Below are positions 15,551-24,319 of a stretch of DNA of 50,829 nt, piece by piece. Source of the stretch: Clostridia bacterium (GTDB lineage: Bacteria > Bacillota > Clostridia > Oscillospirales > CAG-272); assembly GCA_017481495.1 (NCBI GenBank), contig JAFUPC010000052.1, positions 1-50,829 of the forward strand, in the 5' to 3' direction. Both the position numbers and the translations under genes were made by a program. The notes beneath the pieces were generated by a model that worked only from the letters and a program-made list of their open reading frames with translations, was not told where the DNA came from and searched no databases. Each line of letters opens with the position of its first letter. Position 1 is the first letter of the stretch.

Positions 15551-16555
15551 ATGGAAACGACATCTATCCACATATCCACCCCAATCACCCCGAAAGGAAG
15601 GTCGAGTACAACGAAACGCAAGAACCAAAATAAGCAAACCGCGCCGACAGCATTACAGTACACGCCGGAGCTGCTTCAGCGGCGTCAGAAGCGGCGGATG
15701 CGGCGGGAGCGGCTTTCCACACTGCCGTTTTTATTGCCAAGCCTCATCGGTGTTCTCGTCTTCTTTGTCCTGCCGTTTCTGGTCGTCATTTATTATTCTG
15801 TCATTGATAACCCTATCACAAAGAACTTTGTCCTGTTTGAGAACTTCACGAAGCTGTTCAACAACGCCGCGTTCCGGTTGGCGGTGAAGAATACGCTGTC
15901 GTTTTCCCTGATGGCGGTGCCGCTGGCGGTGATACTGCCGCTCTTGCTAGCACTCATTCTGATGGGGGACATTCCGGGCAAGAGCCGGTTCCGCACGATG
16001 TTCATCACCCCCCTGATGGTGCCGGTCGCATCGGTCGTGCTCATCTGGCAGGTCGTGTTCCACTATAATGGTGTATTGAATGAGGTCACAGCCCTGTTCG
16101 GCGCCGCACCCATCGACTGGCTGAAATCGGAATACGGGCAGATCGTTCTGCTGGTGCTGTTTCTGTGGAAGAACATCGGCTACAACATGATTTTGTTCAT
16201 GAGCGCGCTTGCCGCGATTCCAAAGGACATCATCGAGGTTGCCATGCTTGAGGGCGCGGGGCCGATCCGACGGTTCTTCTCCATCAAGCTGCGGTATCTG
16301 TCGTCGTCGATTTTCTTTGTGGCACTCTTGTCGCTCATCAACTCCTTCAAGGTCTTCCGCGAGGTGTATCTTCTGACGGGCGACTATCCTTACGATACGC
16401 TGTATCTGCTTCAGCACTTTATGAACAATACGTTCAATTCGCTTGATTATCAGAAGCTGTCCGCCGCGGCGATCATCATGAGCCTTGTCATGATCGTCAT
16501 CATCGGCGCAATGCTCATCATCGACGACAAACTGGGAGGGGAGCTGGAAGAATGA
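15551..16555 (+). CDS. Sugar ABC transporter permease, MalF/UgpA type
   Basis: 334 residues. After a basic, Thr/Ser-rich tail of about 55 residues there are six membrane segments and the cytoplasmic EAA-type loop EVAMLEGAGPIRRFFSIKLR, which docks on the ATPase of a carbohydrate importer. The start is unsure: the ATG at 15551 has no good ribosome binding site, and the REP-like repeat ends five bases before it; a GAAAGGAAGG at about 15590 has no usable start codon close behind. The insertion may have altered the 5' end. The stop overlaps the next start by four bases. Confidence 0.85.
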   Translation: METTSIHISTPITPKGRSSTTKRKNQNKQTAPTALQYTPELLQRRQKRRMRRERLSTLPFLLPSLIGVLVFFVLPFLVVIYYSVIDNPITKNFVLFENFTKLFNNAAFRLAVKNTLSFSLMAVPLAVILPLLLALILMGDIPGKSRFRTMFITPLMVPVASVVLIWQVVFHYNGVLNEVTALFGAAPIDWLKSEYGQIVLLVLFLWKNIGYNMILFMSALAAIPKDIIEVAMLEGAGPIRRFFSIKLRYLSSSIFFVALLSLINSFKVFREVYLLTGDYPYDTLYLLQHFMNNTFNSLDYQKLSAAAIIMSLVMIVIIGAMLIIDDKLGGELEE

Positions 16556-17505
16556 ACAATATCACGACCGAACGTACCTCCCCGCCGGAGGAAATCCACA
16601 TCATCCACAAAAAGAAGAAAAGCATTCCGAAGATGGTTCTGCGCGCGGTGCTGATCGTACTGCTCATTGTCATCGCGGTTGCGTTTCTGTTGCCGATCGT
16701 GCTGACCATCGCCAATTCCTTTATGTCCTCCTCGGAAATTTCCGCAAACTACGGCAAAGTGTTCTCCGGTGTCTCCGGAACGCGCACGTTCATTGCGGAA
16801 AAGGTCAATCTGAAATTCATTCCCGACAAGGTGTCGTTTTCCCAGTACATCACGGTGCTTTTCAAAAGTCCCGATTATCTGTTAAAATTCTGGAACTCCG
16901 TCATTTTGGTCGCGCCCATCGTCGTGTTTCAGGTGGTGGTCGCACTGGGCGCGTCCTACTGCTTTGCGCGCTTCCAGACGAAATTCCGTTCCATCGTCTT
17001 TTTTGCGTATATTATTCTGATGCTGATGCCCTATCAGGTCACGCTGGTGCCGAACTATCTCGTCTCCGATTTTCTCGGTCTGCTTGACACCCGCTGGGCG
17101 GTCATATTGCCGGGTATCTTCTCGCCGTTTGCCGTGTTTATCTTAACGAAATTCATGCGGCGCATTCCGTCGTCGATGATCGAGGCGGCGAAGCTGGACG
17201 GCGCGGGGGAGTGGCAGATCTTCACAAAGGTCTGCGTTCCCGTCTGCCGCGGTATCATCTGGTCGGTCGTCGTGCTCATTTTCATGGACTACTGGAACAT
17301 GGTCGAACAGCCGCTTGTCCTGTTCAAGGACCGCGCAGAGGAGCTGTCTCCATTGTCTGTGTTCCTGTCCAAGATCAACACAGGCGACGTCGGTCTTGCC
17401 TTCGCCGTTGCGACCATTTATATGGTGCCGGCACTGCTTCTGTTTATGTACAGTGAGGAATATCTGATTGACGGTATCGCATCGCAGTCGGGTATCAAGG
17501 GATAA
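16552..17505 (+). CDS. Sugar ABC transporter permease, MalG/UgpE type
   Basis: 317 residues, six membrane segments, with the EAA loop EAAKLDGAGEWQIFTKVCVP in the second half. It pairs with the product of 15551-16555 to form the channel of a CUT1-type importer. The ATGA overlap with the upstream stop shows coupling. It has an extra extracytoplasmic stretch of about 45 residues between segments 1 and 2 (around FSGVSGTRTFIAEKVNL). No ATPase is coded nearby; Firmicutes CUT1 systems often share one distant ATPase (MsmX/MsmK type). Confidence 0.9.
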   Translation: MNNITTERTSPPEEIHIIHKKKKSIPKMVLRAVLIVLLIVIAVAFLLPIVLTIANSFMSSSEISANYGKVFSGVSGTRTFIAEKVNLKFIPDKVSFSQYITVLFKSPDYLLKFWNSVILVAPIVVFQVVVALGASYCFARFQTKFRSIVFFAYIILMLMPYQVTLVPNYLVSDFLGLLDTRWAVILPGIFSPFAVFILTKFMRRIPSSMIEAAKLDGAGEWQIFTKVCVPVCRGIIWSVVVLIFMDYWNMVEQPLVLFKDRAEELSPLSVFLSKINTGDVGLAFAVATIYMVPALLLFMYSEEYLIDGIASQSGIKG

Positions 17506-17528
17506 TTTATATAGGAAAGGGAATCCGT

Positions 17529-19736
17529 ATGGAAATCAATGCCAGACGTAAAGATATCATCAAGAACATCACCATCATCTTTCTCATCATCATGCTGGTG
17601 CTGACGTTCTTTTCATCGACAATCATGAACCGGTCGCTTCCGCAGGTGGCGGCGCAGTATGCGTATTCCGGGCAGATCACGACCTCCGTGCGCTTAAACG
17701 GCACGACGGAAGCGAACGAAAATTATCAGGTCATCATTGAGGAGGGCAGAGTCATCGAGTCCGTCAATGTCCGCAAAGGCGACACCGTGGCGGTGGATGA
17801 CATCCTGTTCGTGCTCGAAGACAGCGAAAGCACCGAAATGCAGTCTGCACTCGACAAGCTTGCCGAAGCGGAGCTTGCTTATGAAAAGTGGCAGCTGCAG
17901 GTGGAAGCCGATTACGAGGACCGCGAGCGCGAGATCCGTTATGAGACCGAGGATCTTGCCAAGATCAAGTCCAAGGGCATTGCAAACGTGAACACGGATG
18001 CGGCGGAGGACAACATCAAGGCATTGCAGAAGGAGCTTGCGACCTACTCGCTCTCCTCCGCGACCATGACCTACGAAAAGGCGGAAAAGGCGCTTGACGC
18101 CGCACAGACCGCATACGATGCCGCAAACGAGGACTACGAAGCAAAGAACGAAGTTTATACGAACTTAAAGAACAGCGGCTCCTCCCAGGATCAGCTGCTC
18201 TCGGCGGAACGCGGCATTGAGGACAAGGAGATTGCTTATGCCCGTACCAAGGACGAATATGACTCCCTGTGTGTGCAGTACAACACCGCCCTTGACAACC
18301 GCGCGGTTCTCCTGAAAAATCTGAATCTCGCCAAGGCAAGCTGCAACGACAATTCCGGCAACTCCGCCATCATTGCGGACAATATCGCGATGTACGAAGC
18401 GGAGGTCGAACGCTTATCCTCTCTGCCGAATCCGACCGAGGATGACAAGGTCGCGCTGTCCAACGCAAAGGGTCAGCTTGCCTATTATCAGTCGATGCAG
18501 TCCAACGTCAATTCCAACGCATCTGCATCCCAGCAGAATCTGAACGAAGCCCAGTCCGCATACGATGCAAACGAAACGAAAATTGCGCAGTATGAAAGCC
18601 AGATGAAGTCGATGGAGCAGGATCTGGAAGACCAGGAGCGTGCGCTGAACCGCGCAAAGGAAGACTACGAAAGTCTCAAACTGGAACTCGGTTCGGCCGA
18701 AAGCCTGACCGGCGACGAATATACCGCTGCGCTCAAGAGCGCACAGACAAAGCTGAAAGCCGCCGAAAGCGTACTCAAAGACAAGCAGGAAATTCTGTCC
18801 GATGCGCAGTCCGAATACAATGAAGCAAAGACCAACTACGAAACGGCAAAGAAGAACGCAAAGAAAACGACTTCCACCTACACACAGGCGGAGCTGGATG
18901 CGCTGATCGAGGAGACCGAGCAGAAGCTTGCCGATGCCGAGGAGTATCTGGAAACCCTGCAGAGCCAGTCCTCTGAGGGGTATTCTTCCTATTCCGCATA
19001 CACCGAAGCCGTCACGACACAGCAGCGTTCCATCGAAGCCCTCAAGACCGACTACGAGCGCAAAAAGGAAGAAAACGCCCTTGACGAGCCGGGGTATCTT
19101 GAAGACATCGAACGCGCGCAGAAAGAGGTCGACCGTCTGGCGGAGACCGTCGGCGCGTCCGTCATCAAAGCAAAGGTCTCGGGCACGGTCAACAACATTT
19201 CCGTTTCCGCCGGCAACAAGGTGGAAGCGCAGACCGTTCTCTGTGAGATCGAACAGCAGGACAAAGGCTATTCCGTGGAGCTGTCCATGACGACCGAGCA
19301 GGCAAAGCGCGTGTCCGTCGGTCAGGCGGCAACCATTCTCTACTACTGGGGAAGCACGCCCGAGGCGGTTGTGTCTGCCATCAAGCCCTCCACCGCCGAC
19401 CCGCAGAATACCCGTATCGTGACATTGCAGGTCACGGGCGACATCACGGCGGGGCAGAGCTTTACGTTCTCGCTTGGCGAGCGGTCGGCAAATTATGACA
19501 CCGTTGTGCCCAATTCCGCCATCCGTGAAGACTCCAACGGCAAATTTGTGCTGGTGGTCGAAGCAAAGACCACGCCCATCGGCAACCGCTACACCGCCGT
19601 CCGGTGCGACGTGGAGGTCATCGCAAGCGATGAGACCAATTCCGCCGTTTCCGGTCTGACGGGCGGAGAATTTGTCATTACCACATCGACGACGCCCATC
19701 TCGGCAGGTCAGCAGGTACGACTTTCTGACAATTAA
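17529..19736 (+). CDS. Membrane-fusion (HlyD/YknX-like) protein with very long coiled coil
   Basis: 735 residues. One N-terminal membrane anchor (about 13-32), a first half of a lipoyl-like domain (VIESVNVRKGDTVAVDDILFVLED, about 75-99), a coiled coil of roughly 430 residues rich in Glu, Lys, Ala, Gln and Tyr with almost no proline (about 105-535), the second lipoyl half (IKAKVSGTVNNISVSAGNKV), and a C-terminal beta-barrel with a membrane-proximal region. Adaptors of this family usually serve MacB-type or HlyB-type exporters. The coil is several times longer than in YknX-type adaptors and could span the cell wall. It lies 23 bases after the second importer permease and has the start signal AGGAAAGG. 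Confidence 0.85.
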   Translation: MEINARRKDIIKNITIIFLIIMLVLTFFSSTIMNRSLPQVAAQYAYSGQITTSVRLNGTTEANENYQVIIEEGRVIESVNVRKGDTVAVDDILFVLEDSESTEMQSALDKLAEAELAYEKWQLQVEADYEDREREIRYETEDLAKIKSKGIANVNTDAAEDNIKALQKELATYSLSSATMTYEKAEKALDAAQTAYDAANEDYEAKNEVYTNLKNSGSSQDQLLSAERGIEDKEIAYARTKDEYDSLCVQYNTALDNRAVLLKNLNLAKASCNDNSGNSAIIADNIAMYEAEVERLSSLPNPTEDDKVALSNAKGQLAYYQSMQSNVNSNASASQQNLNEAQSAYDANETKIAQYESQMKSMEQDLEDQERALNRAKEDYESLKLELGSAESLTGDEYTAALKSAQTKLKAAESVLKDKQEILSDAQSEYNEAKTNYETAKKNAKKTTSTYTQAELDALIEETEQKLADAEEYLETLQSQSSEGYSSYSAYTEAVTTQQRSIEALKTDYERKKEENALDEPGYLEDIERAQKEVDRLAETVGASVIKAKVSGTVNNISVSAGNKVEAQTVLCEIEQQDKGYSVELSMTTEQAKRVSVGQAATILYYWGSTPEAVVSAIKPSTADPQNTRIVTLQVTGDITAGQSFTFSLGERSANYDTVVPNSAIREDSNGKFVLVVEAKTTPIGNRYTAVRCDVEVIASDETNSAVSGLTGGEFVITTSTTPISAGQQVRLSDN

Positions 19737-19786
19737 AGGAAACCTGCCATGAAACATATAACAAAAATCGGAGAGGGGATACGTTT

Positions 19787-20920
19787 ATGATCGCTTACTT
19801 CCGGACACCGCCCGAAAAACGGCTGCGTGCCCGCGTGATGTGGATTTTCGGATGCGTGACGGTCTTTTTCGCCGTGCTGTTCCTTGTTCTGTACGCTGTG
19901 ATCGGATCACTGTCGGAATCCGTTCCCGGAACCGATGCCGCCGCGCGCTGGGCGGCAGACGACAGCGCATACCCGTTTGCGCAGGTATCGGCGTATTTTG
20001 CGCAAAACAACGCAGTGGACTTGAACGACATCTATCTTGCCCGCATGGAAATTGAAAAATCGCTTGCGCAGAATGCCGTGACAACGCCCGATGGCGCACA
20101 GCCGTTTGTCGATGCGTTTTCCGGGGAAACGACCGTCACCCTGACGGCGGAACGCGGATCGCTGTCCGTTACCGCAACAGTCTGCGGCGGGAATTTCTTC
20201 TTCTTCCATCCGCTGACTTTACTCGACGGGGACTATTTTGACGAAAGTAGTCCCAATGCCAATACCATCATCCTTGATGAATATGCCGCGTGGCAGCTGT
20301 TCGGTGCCGTGGAGGTCGCCGGCATGGAGGTCACGCTCGGCGGTCAGCCGTTCTACATCGCCGGAGTCACGAAGACCCCAACCGACACTCTGGAACGCGC
20401 CGCCTACGGGGAGAACCCGCGCGTGTTCGTCTCCTACACGGGACTGCGACTCACAAGCGGCTTTGACCGTGCATCGTGCTATGAGATCGTCATGCCCAAC
20501 CCCATTGACAATTTTGCGTCGGACATCGTAAAAAGCCAGTTCGGCATCACCGACACGGCGCAGAATGCTGTCTGCTACGACTACACCGAACGCTTTTCCT
20601 TTGAAACGCTTGCCACAGCATCCGTGTCGTATTTTGAACGCGCGATGCGGCAGGACAGCGTTATCCCGCCGTACTGGGAGAACGTCGCACGGGTCGCCGA
20701 GAACAAGGCGATCGTCACCGCGTTCTTTGCCGCCGTTGCCGGGATCCTTGCCCTTATCTGCTTTGTCGTCTTCGTCAGCTTCTGGTTCCATATCCACCCC
20801 TTGCGCATCCGCGACATCTGGGGATTTGTTGACGACAAAATTGAAAAACGCCGCATGAAGTCGTGGCTGAAAAAGCAGAATACCCCACTCAATGCCCCCG
20901 AAAGGACGATTGCAGAATGA
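19787..20920 (+). CDS. MacB periplasmic-core-like membrane protein without FtsX domain
   Basis: 377 residues. A membrane segment at about 18-42, an extracellular domain of about 250 residues with MacB-core features (LLDGDYFDESS, then IILDEYAAWQLFG, and EVTLGGQPFYIAGVTK), one further membrane segment at about 305-327 and a basic cytoplasmic tail. Real MacB/FtsX permeases have four membrane segments and an ATPase; here the second and third FtsX segments are missing. It may be a partner of the membrane-fusion protein rather than a pore. Ribosome binding site is GGAGAGG. The stop overlaps the next ATG. Confidence 0.72.
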   Translation: MIAYFRTPPEKRLRARVMWIFGCVTVFFAVLFLVLYAVIGSLSESVPGTDAAARWAADDSAYPFAQVSAYFAQNNAVDLNDIYLARMEIEKSLAQNAVTTPDGAQPFVDAFSGETTVTLTAERGSLSVTATVCGGNFFFFHPLTLLDGDYFDESSPNANTIILDEYAAWQLFGAVEVAGMEVTLGGQPFYIAGVTKTPTDTLERAAYGENPRVFVSYTGLRLTSGFDRASCYEIVMPNPIDNFASDIVKSQFGITDTAQNAVCYDYTERFSFETLATASVSYFERAMRQDSVIPPYWENVARVAENKAIVTAFFAAVAGILALICFVVFVSFWFHIHPLRIRDIWGFVDDKIEKRRMKSWLKKQNTPLNAPERTIAE

Positions 20921-23397
20921 ATATGAAAAAACGCCCCCTCGCCCTTGTCACCTGCGCCGCGATGCTGCTCCCGCTTGGGCTTTTCTCCGCGTGCAAAGGG
21001 GAGGAGGAGCCGGTCAAAAGCAAACCGACCAACGTCTACCGGTATGAGACCCTGTACGAAAATACCATTGATTACAACGCCTCAGGAGAGGAGTCCTTTA
21101 CCGGCCGTGTGGACCTGAACAGCTTACAGGGTGTGGGGAACCGCGTGATCCTGACCGGTTATCAATATGATGCCGACTGGAATTCCTCCGACGTGTTCTG
21201 GGATATGGACACAGCGACAGGAGAAACGGCGGACATCAATGTTCCCGCCGTGGACAATACAAATAACGAATGGCGCAACTATACGAAATTTGCCGAGGAC
21301 GGAACGGTGTGGTATACCGTCAACGCAGGATTTTACGACGAAGCGTCACAGACCTATGTCGAGAATATGTCCCTGTACCACGCGGACAGCGCGGGGAACG
21401 TCATCGCATCCGCCGACCTCTACGAGCTGTTCGGCATCACCGACCGGGCAAATACCTATCTCTATGTCAACGACCTTGCGGTCATCGGCGACAGCGTGAT
21501 CCTTGCAACGGAAAGCGCGGGGCTGAACATTCTGTCCTCCGACCTTACCGAGGTGAAGAAGATCGAAATTGCCGACCTGTCTTATGTCTACCGCATCCTG
21601 CCGCACAGTGACAAGCTGCTCATCTGCTATTACACCGACCCCGATTACAAGCAGGTCGTCGTCAATTATGACATAACGACCGGGATGATGAGCGCACCGA
21701 TCTCCATTTCCTCCGCGGCGGCGAACAATCTGTACGGCGCGATGCCGTCCGATGCGTACGATTTCGTCTATTCGACGACCATCGGCATTTACGGCTACGA
21801 CATTGCATCGAACACGGAAACGGAGCTGCTCAACTGGATCAACTCCGACATCAACGCCACCTATCTGCGCGACACCTACATCGCCCCCGACGGCACGGTA
21901 TACACGCTGATGATGGACTACGGAAGCAGCAAGCAGACGACCACCGTCAACCGCCTCACCCGCATTCCCGACGAGGAAGTCAAAGAGAAATATATGCTCA
22001 CCTACGGTACGCTGTACACGAGTTCCGAGATTATTGATGCTATTGTCAAATTCAACCGTAAAAGCGAGGACTACCGCATCACCGTCCGCGACTACTCCGG
22101 CTACAACAGCGAAGAAAACGAATGGACGGGCGCCCTGACCCAGTTCAATAACGACATTATCTCCGGCAACATCCCCGACATCATTCAGCTGAACGCGGAA
22201 ATGCCGTATGCAAACTACGCCGCAAAAGGTCTGTTTGCCGATCTGTATCCTCTGCTCGATGCCGATACCACCATCGACCGCGCGGATCTTTACGAAAACA
22301 TTCTCGATGCGCTCTCGGTAAATGGGAAGCTGTACCGCATCACGCCGTCGTTCCGTGTCAGCACCCTGGTCGGAAAATCAGCCGTTGTAGGGGATAACGA
22401 CGGCTGGACGATGGATGAACTGCTTGCCGCAATGGAGACGATGGAAGACGGTTCCACAGACCCATTTGCGGGTGAAGTCACCCGTGAGACGTTCTTAACC
22501 AACGTCTGCACAATGGCGCGCGATCAGTTTATTGACAAGGACACGGGTTCGTGCTCCTTTGATTCTGCGGAATTTATCAAAATCCTTGAATTTGCCGCAC
22601 AGCTGCCGGAGAAGACCGTCTGGGAGACCGTCAACTGGGACGAAGTTGGGGAAAATTTCTACGTCGACCGGGAGCTGATGTACCGCAACGGCACCGCCCT
22701 GCTTTACCAGATGTCGCTTGGCAATTATACGAGTTTCTGGGAGACCCAACAGGGGCTGTTCGGCGAGGAGATTTCCTTTGTCGGCTATCCGAACGAAAAC
22801 CGCACGGGGTCTGCCATCATGCTGACCCAGTCGTTTGCCATCTCCGCGCAGAGCAAATGCCCCGAGGGCGCATGGGCGTTTCTGTCCGAATATCTGAATC
22901 TGCAGAAGGAGACCGAGGGCGATTCGCTTTACCGCTTCTCCATTTTCCGCTCCGTCAACGAAAAAATGGCGGAATACGCGCTTGCGTACCACGACAATTA
23001 CTGGTATGAAAAGGAATACGGCACCGATGCGGGTTCCTCTGACGTGGCGATCGCCGTTCCGGCGGTGGAAGTCGCTGTGGAAGAAGTTCCCAAGGCCGTC
23101 ACCGGCGGAAGTGCTTCGAGCGGCGTCTCCGGGGAAATGGATGCAGACGGCGACGGCAAAACATGGTCGTACTGGCTCTGGAACGACACCATTGACCTTG
23201 GCATGATGACCGAAGATGCGGTCGCACACATCGATGCGCTTCTCGAATCTTTGTCGCAGGTCTACCAGAGTGACGATTCGATGCTTGACATCATCCTTGA
23301 AGAAGCATCTGCCTATTTCTCCGGTGTCAAGAGTGCAGAGGAAGCGGCGGGACTGATTCAGAACCGGGTGTTTATTTATGTAAATGAGAGCAGATAA
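20917..23397 (+). CDS. Large solute-binding lipoprotein with propeller-like N-terminal half
   Basis: 826 residues. Signal peptide with lipobox FSAC (Cys about 24). Residues about 40-350 are a series of beta-rich units with alternating DG/TG turns, which looks like a beta-propeller. From about 365 (YTSSEIIDAIVKFNRKSEDYRITVRDY) to the end is a family 1 sugar-binding protein (FNNDIISGNIPDIIQLN, then the SAQSKCPEGAWAFLSEYL region). An inserted DADGDGKTW (about 760) resembles a calcium loop. It should present the substrate to the two permeases. I start it at 20917 (ATGA overlap, AAAGGA 10 bases upstream); an ATG six bases later is also possible. Confidence 0.85.
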   Translation: MNMKKRPLALVTCAAMLLPLGLFSACKGEEEPVKSKPTNVYRYETLYENTIDYNASGEESFTGRVDLNSLQGVGNRVILTGYQYDADWNSSDVFWDMDTATGETADINVPAVDNTNNEWRNYTKFAEDGTVWYTVNAGFYDEASQTYVENMSLYHADSAGNVIASADLYELFGITDRANTYLYVNDLAVIGDSVILATESAGLNILSSDLTEVKKIEIADLSYVYRILPHSDKLLICYYTDPDYKQVVVNYDITTGMMSAPISISSAAANNLYGAMPSDAYDFVYSTTIGIYGYDIASNTETELLNWINSDINATYLRDTYIAPDGTVYTLMMDYGSSKQTTTVNRLTRIPDEEVKEKYMLTYGTLYTSSEIIDAIVKFNRKSEDYRITVRDYSGYNSEENEWTGALTQFNNDIISGNIPDIIQLNAEMPYANYAAKGLFADLYPLLDADTTIDRADLYENILDALSVNGKLYRITPSFRVSTLVGKSAVVGDNDGWTMDELLAAMETMEDGSTDPFAGEVTRETFLTNVCTMARDQFIDKDTGSCSFDSAEFIKILEFAAQLPEKTVWETVNWDEVGENFYVDRELMYRNGTALLYQMSLGNYTSFWETQQGLFGEEISFVGYPNENRTGSAIMLTQSFAISAQSKCPEGAWAFLSEYLNLQKETEGDSLYRFSIFRSVNEKMAEYALAYHDNYWYEKEYGTDAGSSDVAIAVPAVEVAVEEVPKAVTGGSASSGVSGEMDADGDGKTWSYWLWNDTIDLGMMTEDAVAHIDALLESLSQVYQSDDSMLDIILEEASAYFSGVKSAEEAAGLIQNRVFIYVNESR

Positions 23398-23417
23398 GCA
23401 TCCCCCCTCCATCGTGT

Positions 23418-23459
23418 AAAATTGTATTGGCTCCAAAACCGGGGTCAGTACAATTTTTA
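23418..23459 (+). terminator. Long-stem terminator of the permease/MFP operon
   Basis: AAAATTGTATTGGCTCC (23418-23434) pairs over 17 positions, with some G-U, to GGGGTCAGTACAATTTT; a T-rich run follows. The stem ends read TTGTACTGACCCC on the minus strand, which is also like IS3-family termini. Confidence 0.75.
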
Positions 23460-23479
23460 TACTTTCCGGAGGAAACATC

Positions 23480-24070
23480 ATGAACATTTATGGGTACATC
23501 CGCGTATCGACCAAAGAACAGAACGAGGAACGGCAGGTGCTTGCCATGCGGGAATTCGGGATACCAGAGGAGAACACCGTCATCGAAAAGCAGTCGGGAA
23601 AGGATTTTTCGCGCCCGAAATACCGCCGGCTCGTGAAGCACTTAAAGCCCGGGGACGTTCTGGTCGTGAAGAGCATCGACCGGCTGGGAAGAAACTACGA
23701 CGAGATTCTGGAAGAATGGCGGTCGCTTACCAAAGAGCGGCACGCGGACATCGTGGTGCTTGATATGCCGCTTCTTGACACCCGCTCCGGGCGCGACCTG
23801 ACGGGAACCCTGATCTCGGACATTGTTCTGCAGCTTCTTTCCTACGTTGCCGAAACCGAGCGGGATTTCATACGCCAGCGTCAGCGGGAGGGCATTGATG
23901 CCGCGCAGGCGCGAGGCGTTCACTGCGGCCGTGCGGCGGGGAAGAAGCCGGACAATTACGGGGATGTGATTGGGATATGGCGCGCAGGCGAGATCACCGG
24001 TCGTACCGCGGCGAAGATGCTGGGGGTATCGCATACGACGTTTCAGAGATGGACGGCAGGGGAGAGGTGA
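23480..24070 (+). CDS. Small serine recombinase (resolvase/invertase)
   Basis: 196 residues. The catalytic domain covers about 1-140: YIRVSTKEQNEERQ with the nucleophile Ser10, the arginines in KSIDRLGRNYDEI and the long E helix (ETERDFIRQRQREGIDAA). A helix-turn-helix of the Hin/Tn3-resolvase type ends the protein (GRTAAKMLGVSHTTFQRW). It acts at short paired sites to excise or invert DNA. No transposase accompanies it, and I could not find obvious paired crossover sites next to it, so it is either a remnant of a mobile element or a domesticated recombinase acting elsewhere. CGGAGG lies about 10 bases before the ATG. Confidence 0.92.
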   Translation: MNIYGYIRVSTKEQNEERQVLAMREFGIPEENTVIEKQSGKDFSRPKYRRLVKHLKPGDVLVVKSIDRLGRNYDEILEEWRSLTKERHADIVVLDMPLLDTRSGRDLTGTLISDIVLQLLSYVAETERDFIRQRQREGIDAAQARGVHCGRAAGKKPDNYGDVIGIWRAGEITGRTAAKMLGVSHTTFQRWTAGER

Positions 24071-24102
24071 TTGTTATGTTTTACAGTACGTTGCTTCGGT
24101 TG

Positions 24103-24130
24103 AAACTTTACTTTTGCGAGAATGCGAACC
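24103..24130 (+). repeat. Dispersed degenerate repeat, copy d
   Basis: AAACTTTACTTTTGCGAGAA and TGCGAAC match the minus-strand copies at 2381-2412, 4166-4195 and 7978-8007. It stands in the 249-base space behind the recombinase gene, with the promoter at 24243. Confidence 0.45.
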
Positions 24131-24242
24131 GTCACCCTTGCCTCCTTGCCAAAGCTCCCGACTGCCCGGAATCAATCCCCTCTGCAATATTTGACAATCT
24201 GTGAATTTTTATACATACAACATGAGAATTTCCGGAAAACCC

Positions 24243-24271
24243 TTGACATTTCGGCAAAATCCGATTATACT
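24243..24271 (+). promoter_or_regulatory. Promoter of the first LTA-synthase-type gene
   Basis: TTGACA (24243-24248), 17 bases, TATACT (24266-24271), about 49 bases before the start codon. Confidence 0.85.
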
Positions 24272-24319
24272 TATACTATCAGGCGAATTTCTGAAAATCA
24301 AAAAGGAATTTATGAAAAA

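Noticed and set aside
18414..19757. 447-codon minus-strand frame opposite the membrane-fusion gene
   Set aside because: Phe/Leu/Cys-rich shadow caused by the Glu/Lys-rich codons of the real gene.
23460..24319. Invertible promoter controlled by the recombinase
   Set aside because: I could not find a pair of short inverted crossover sites on both sides of the promoter at 24243.
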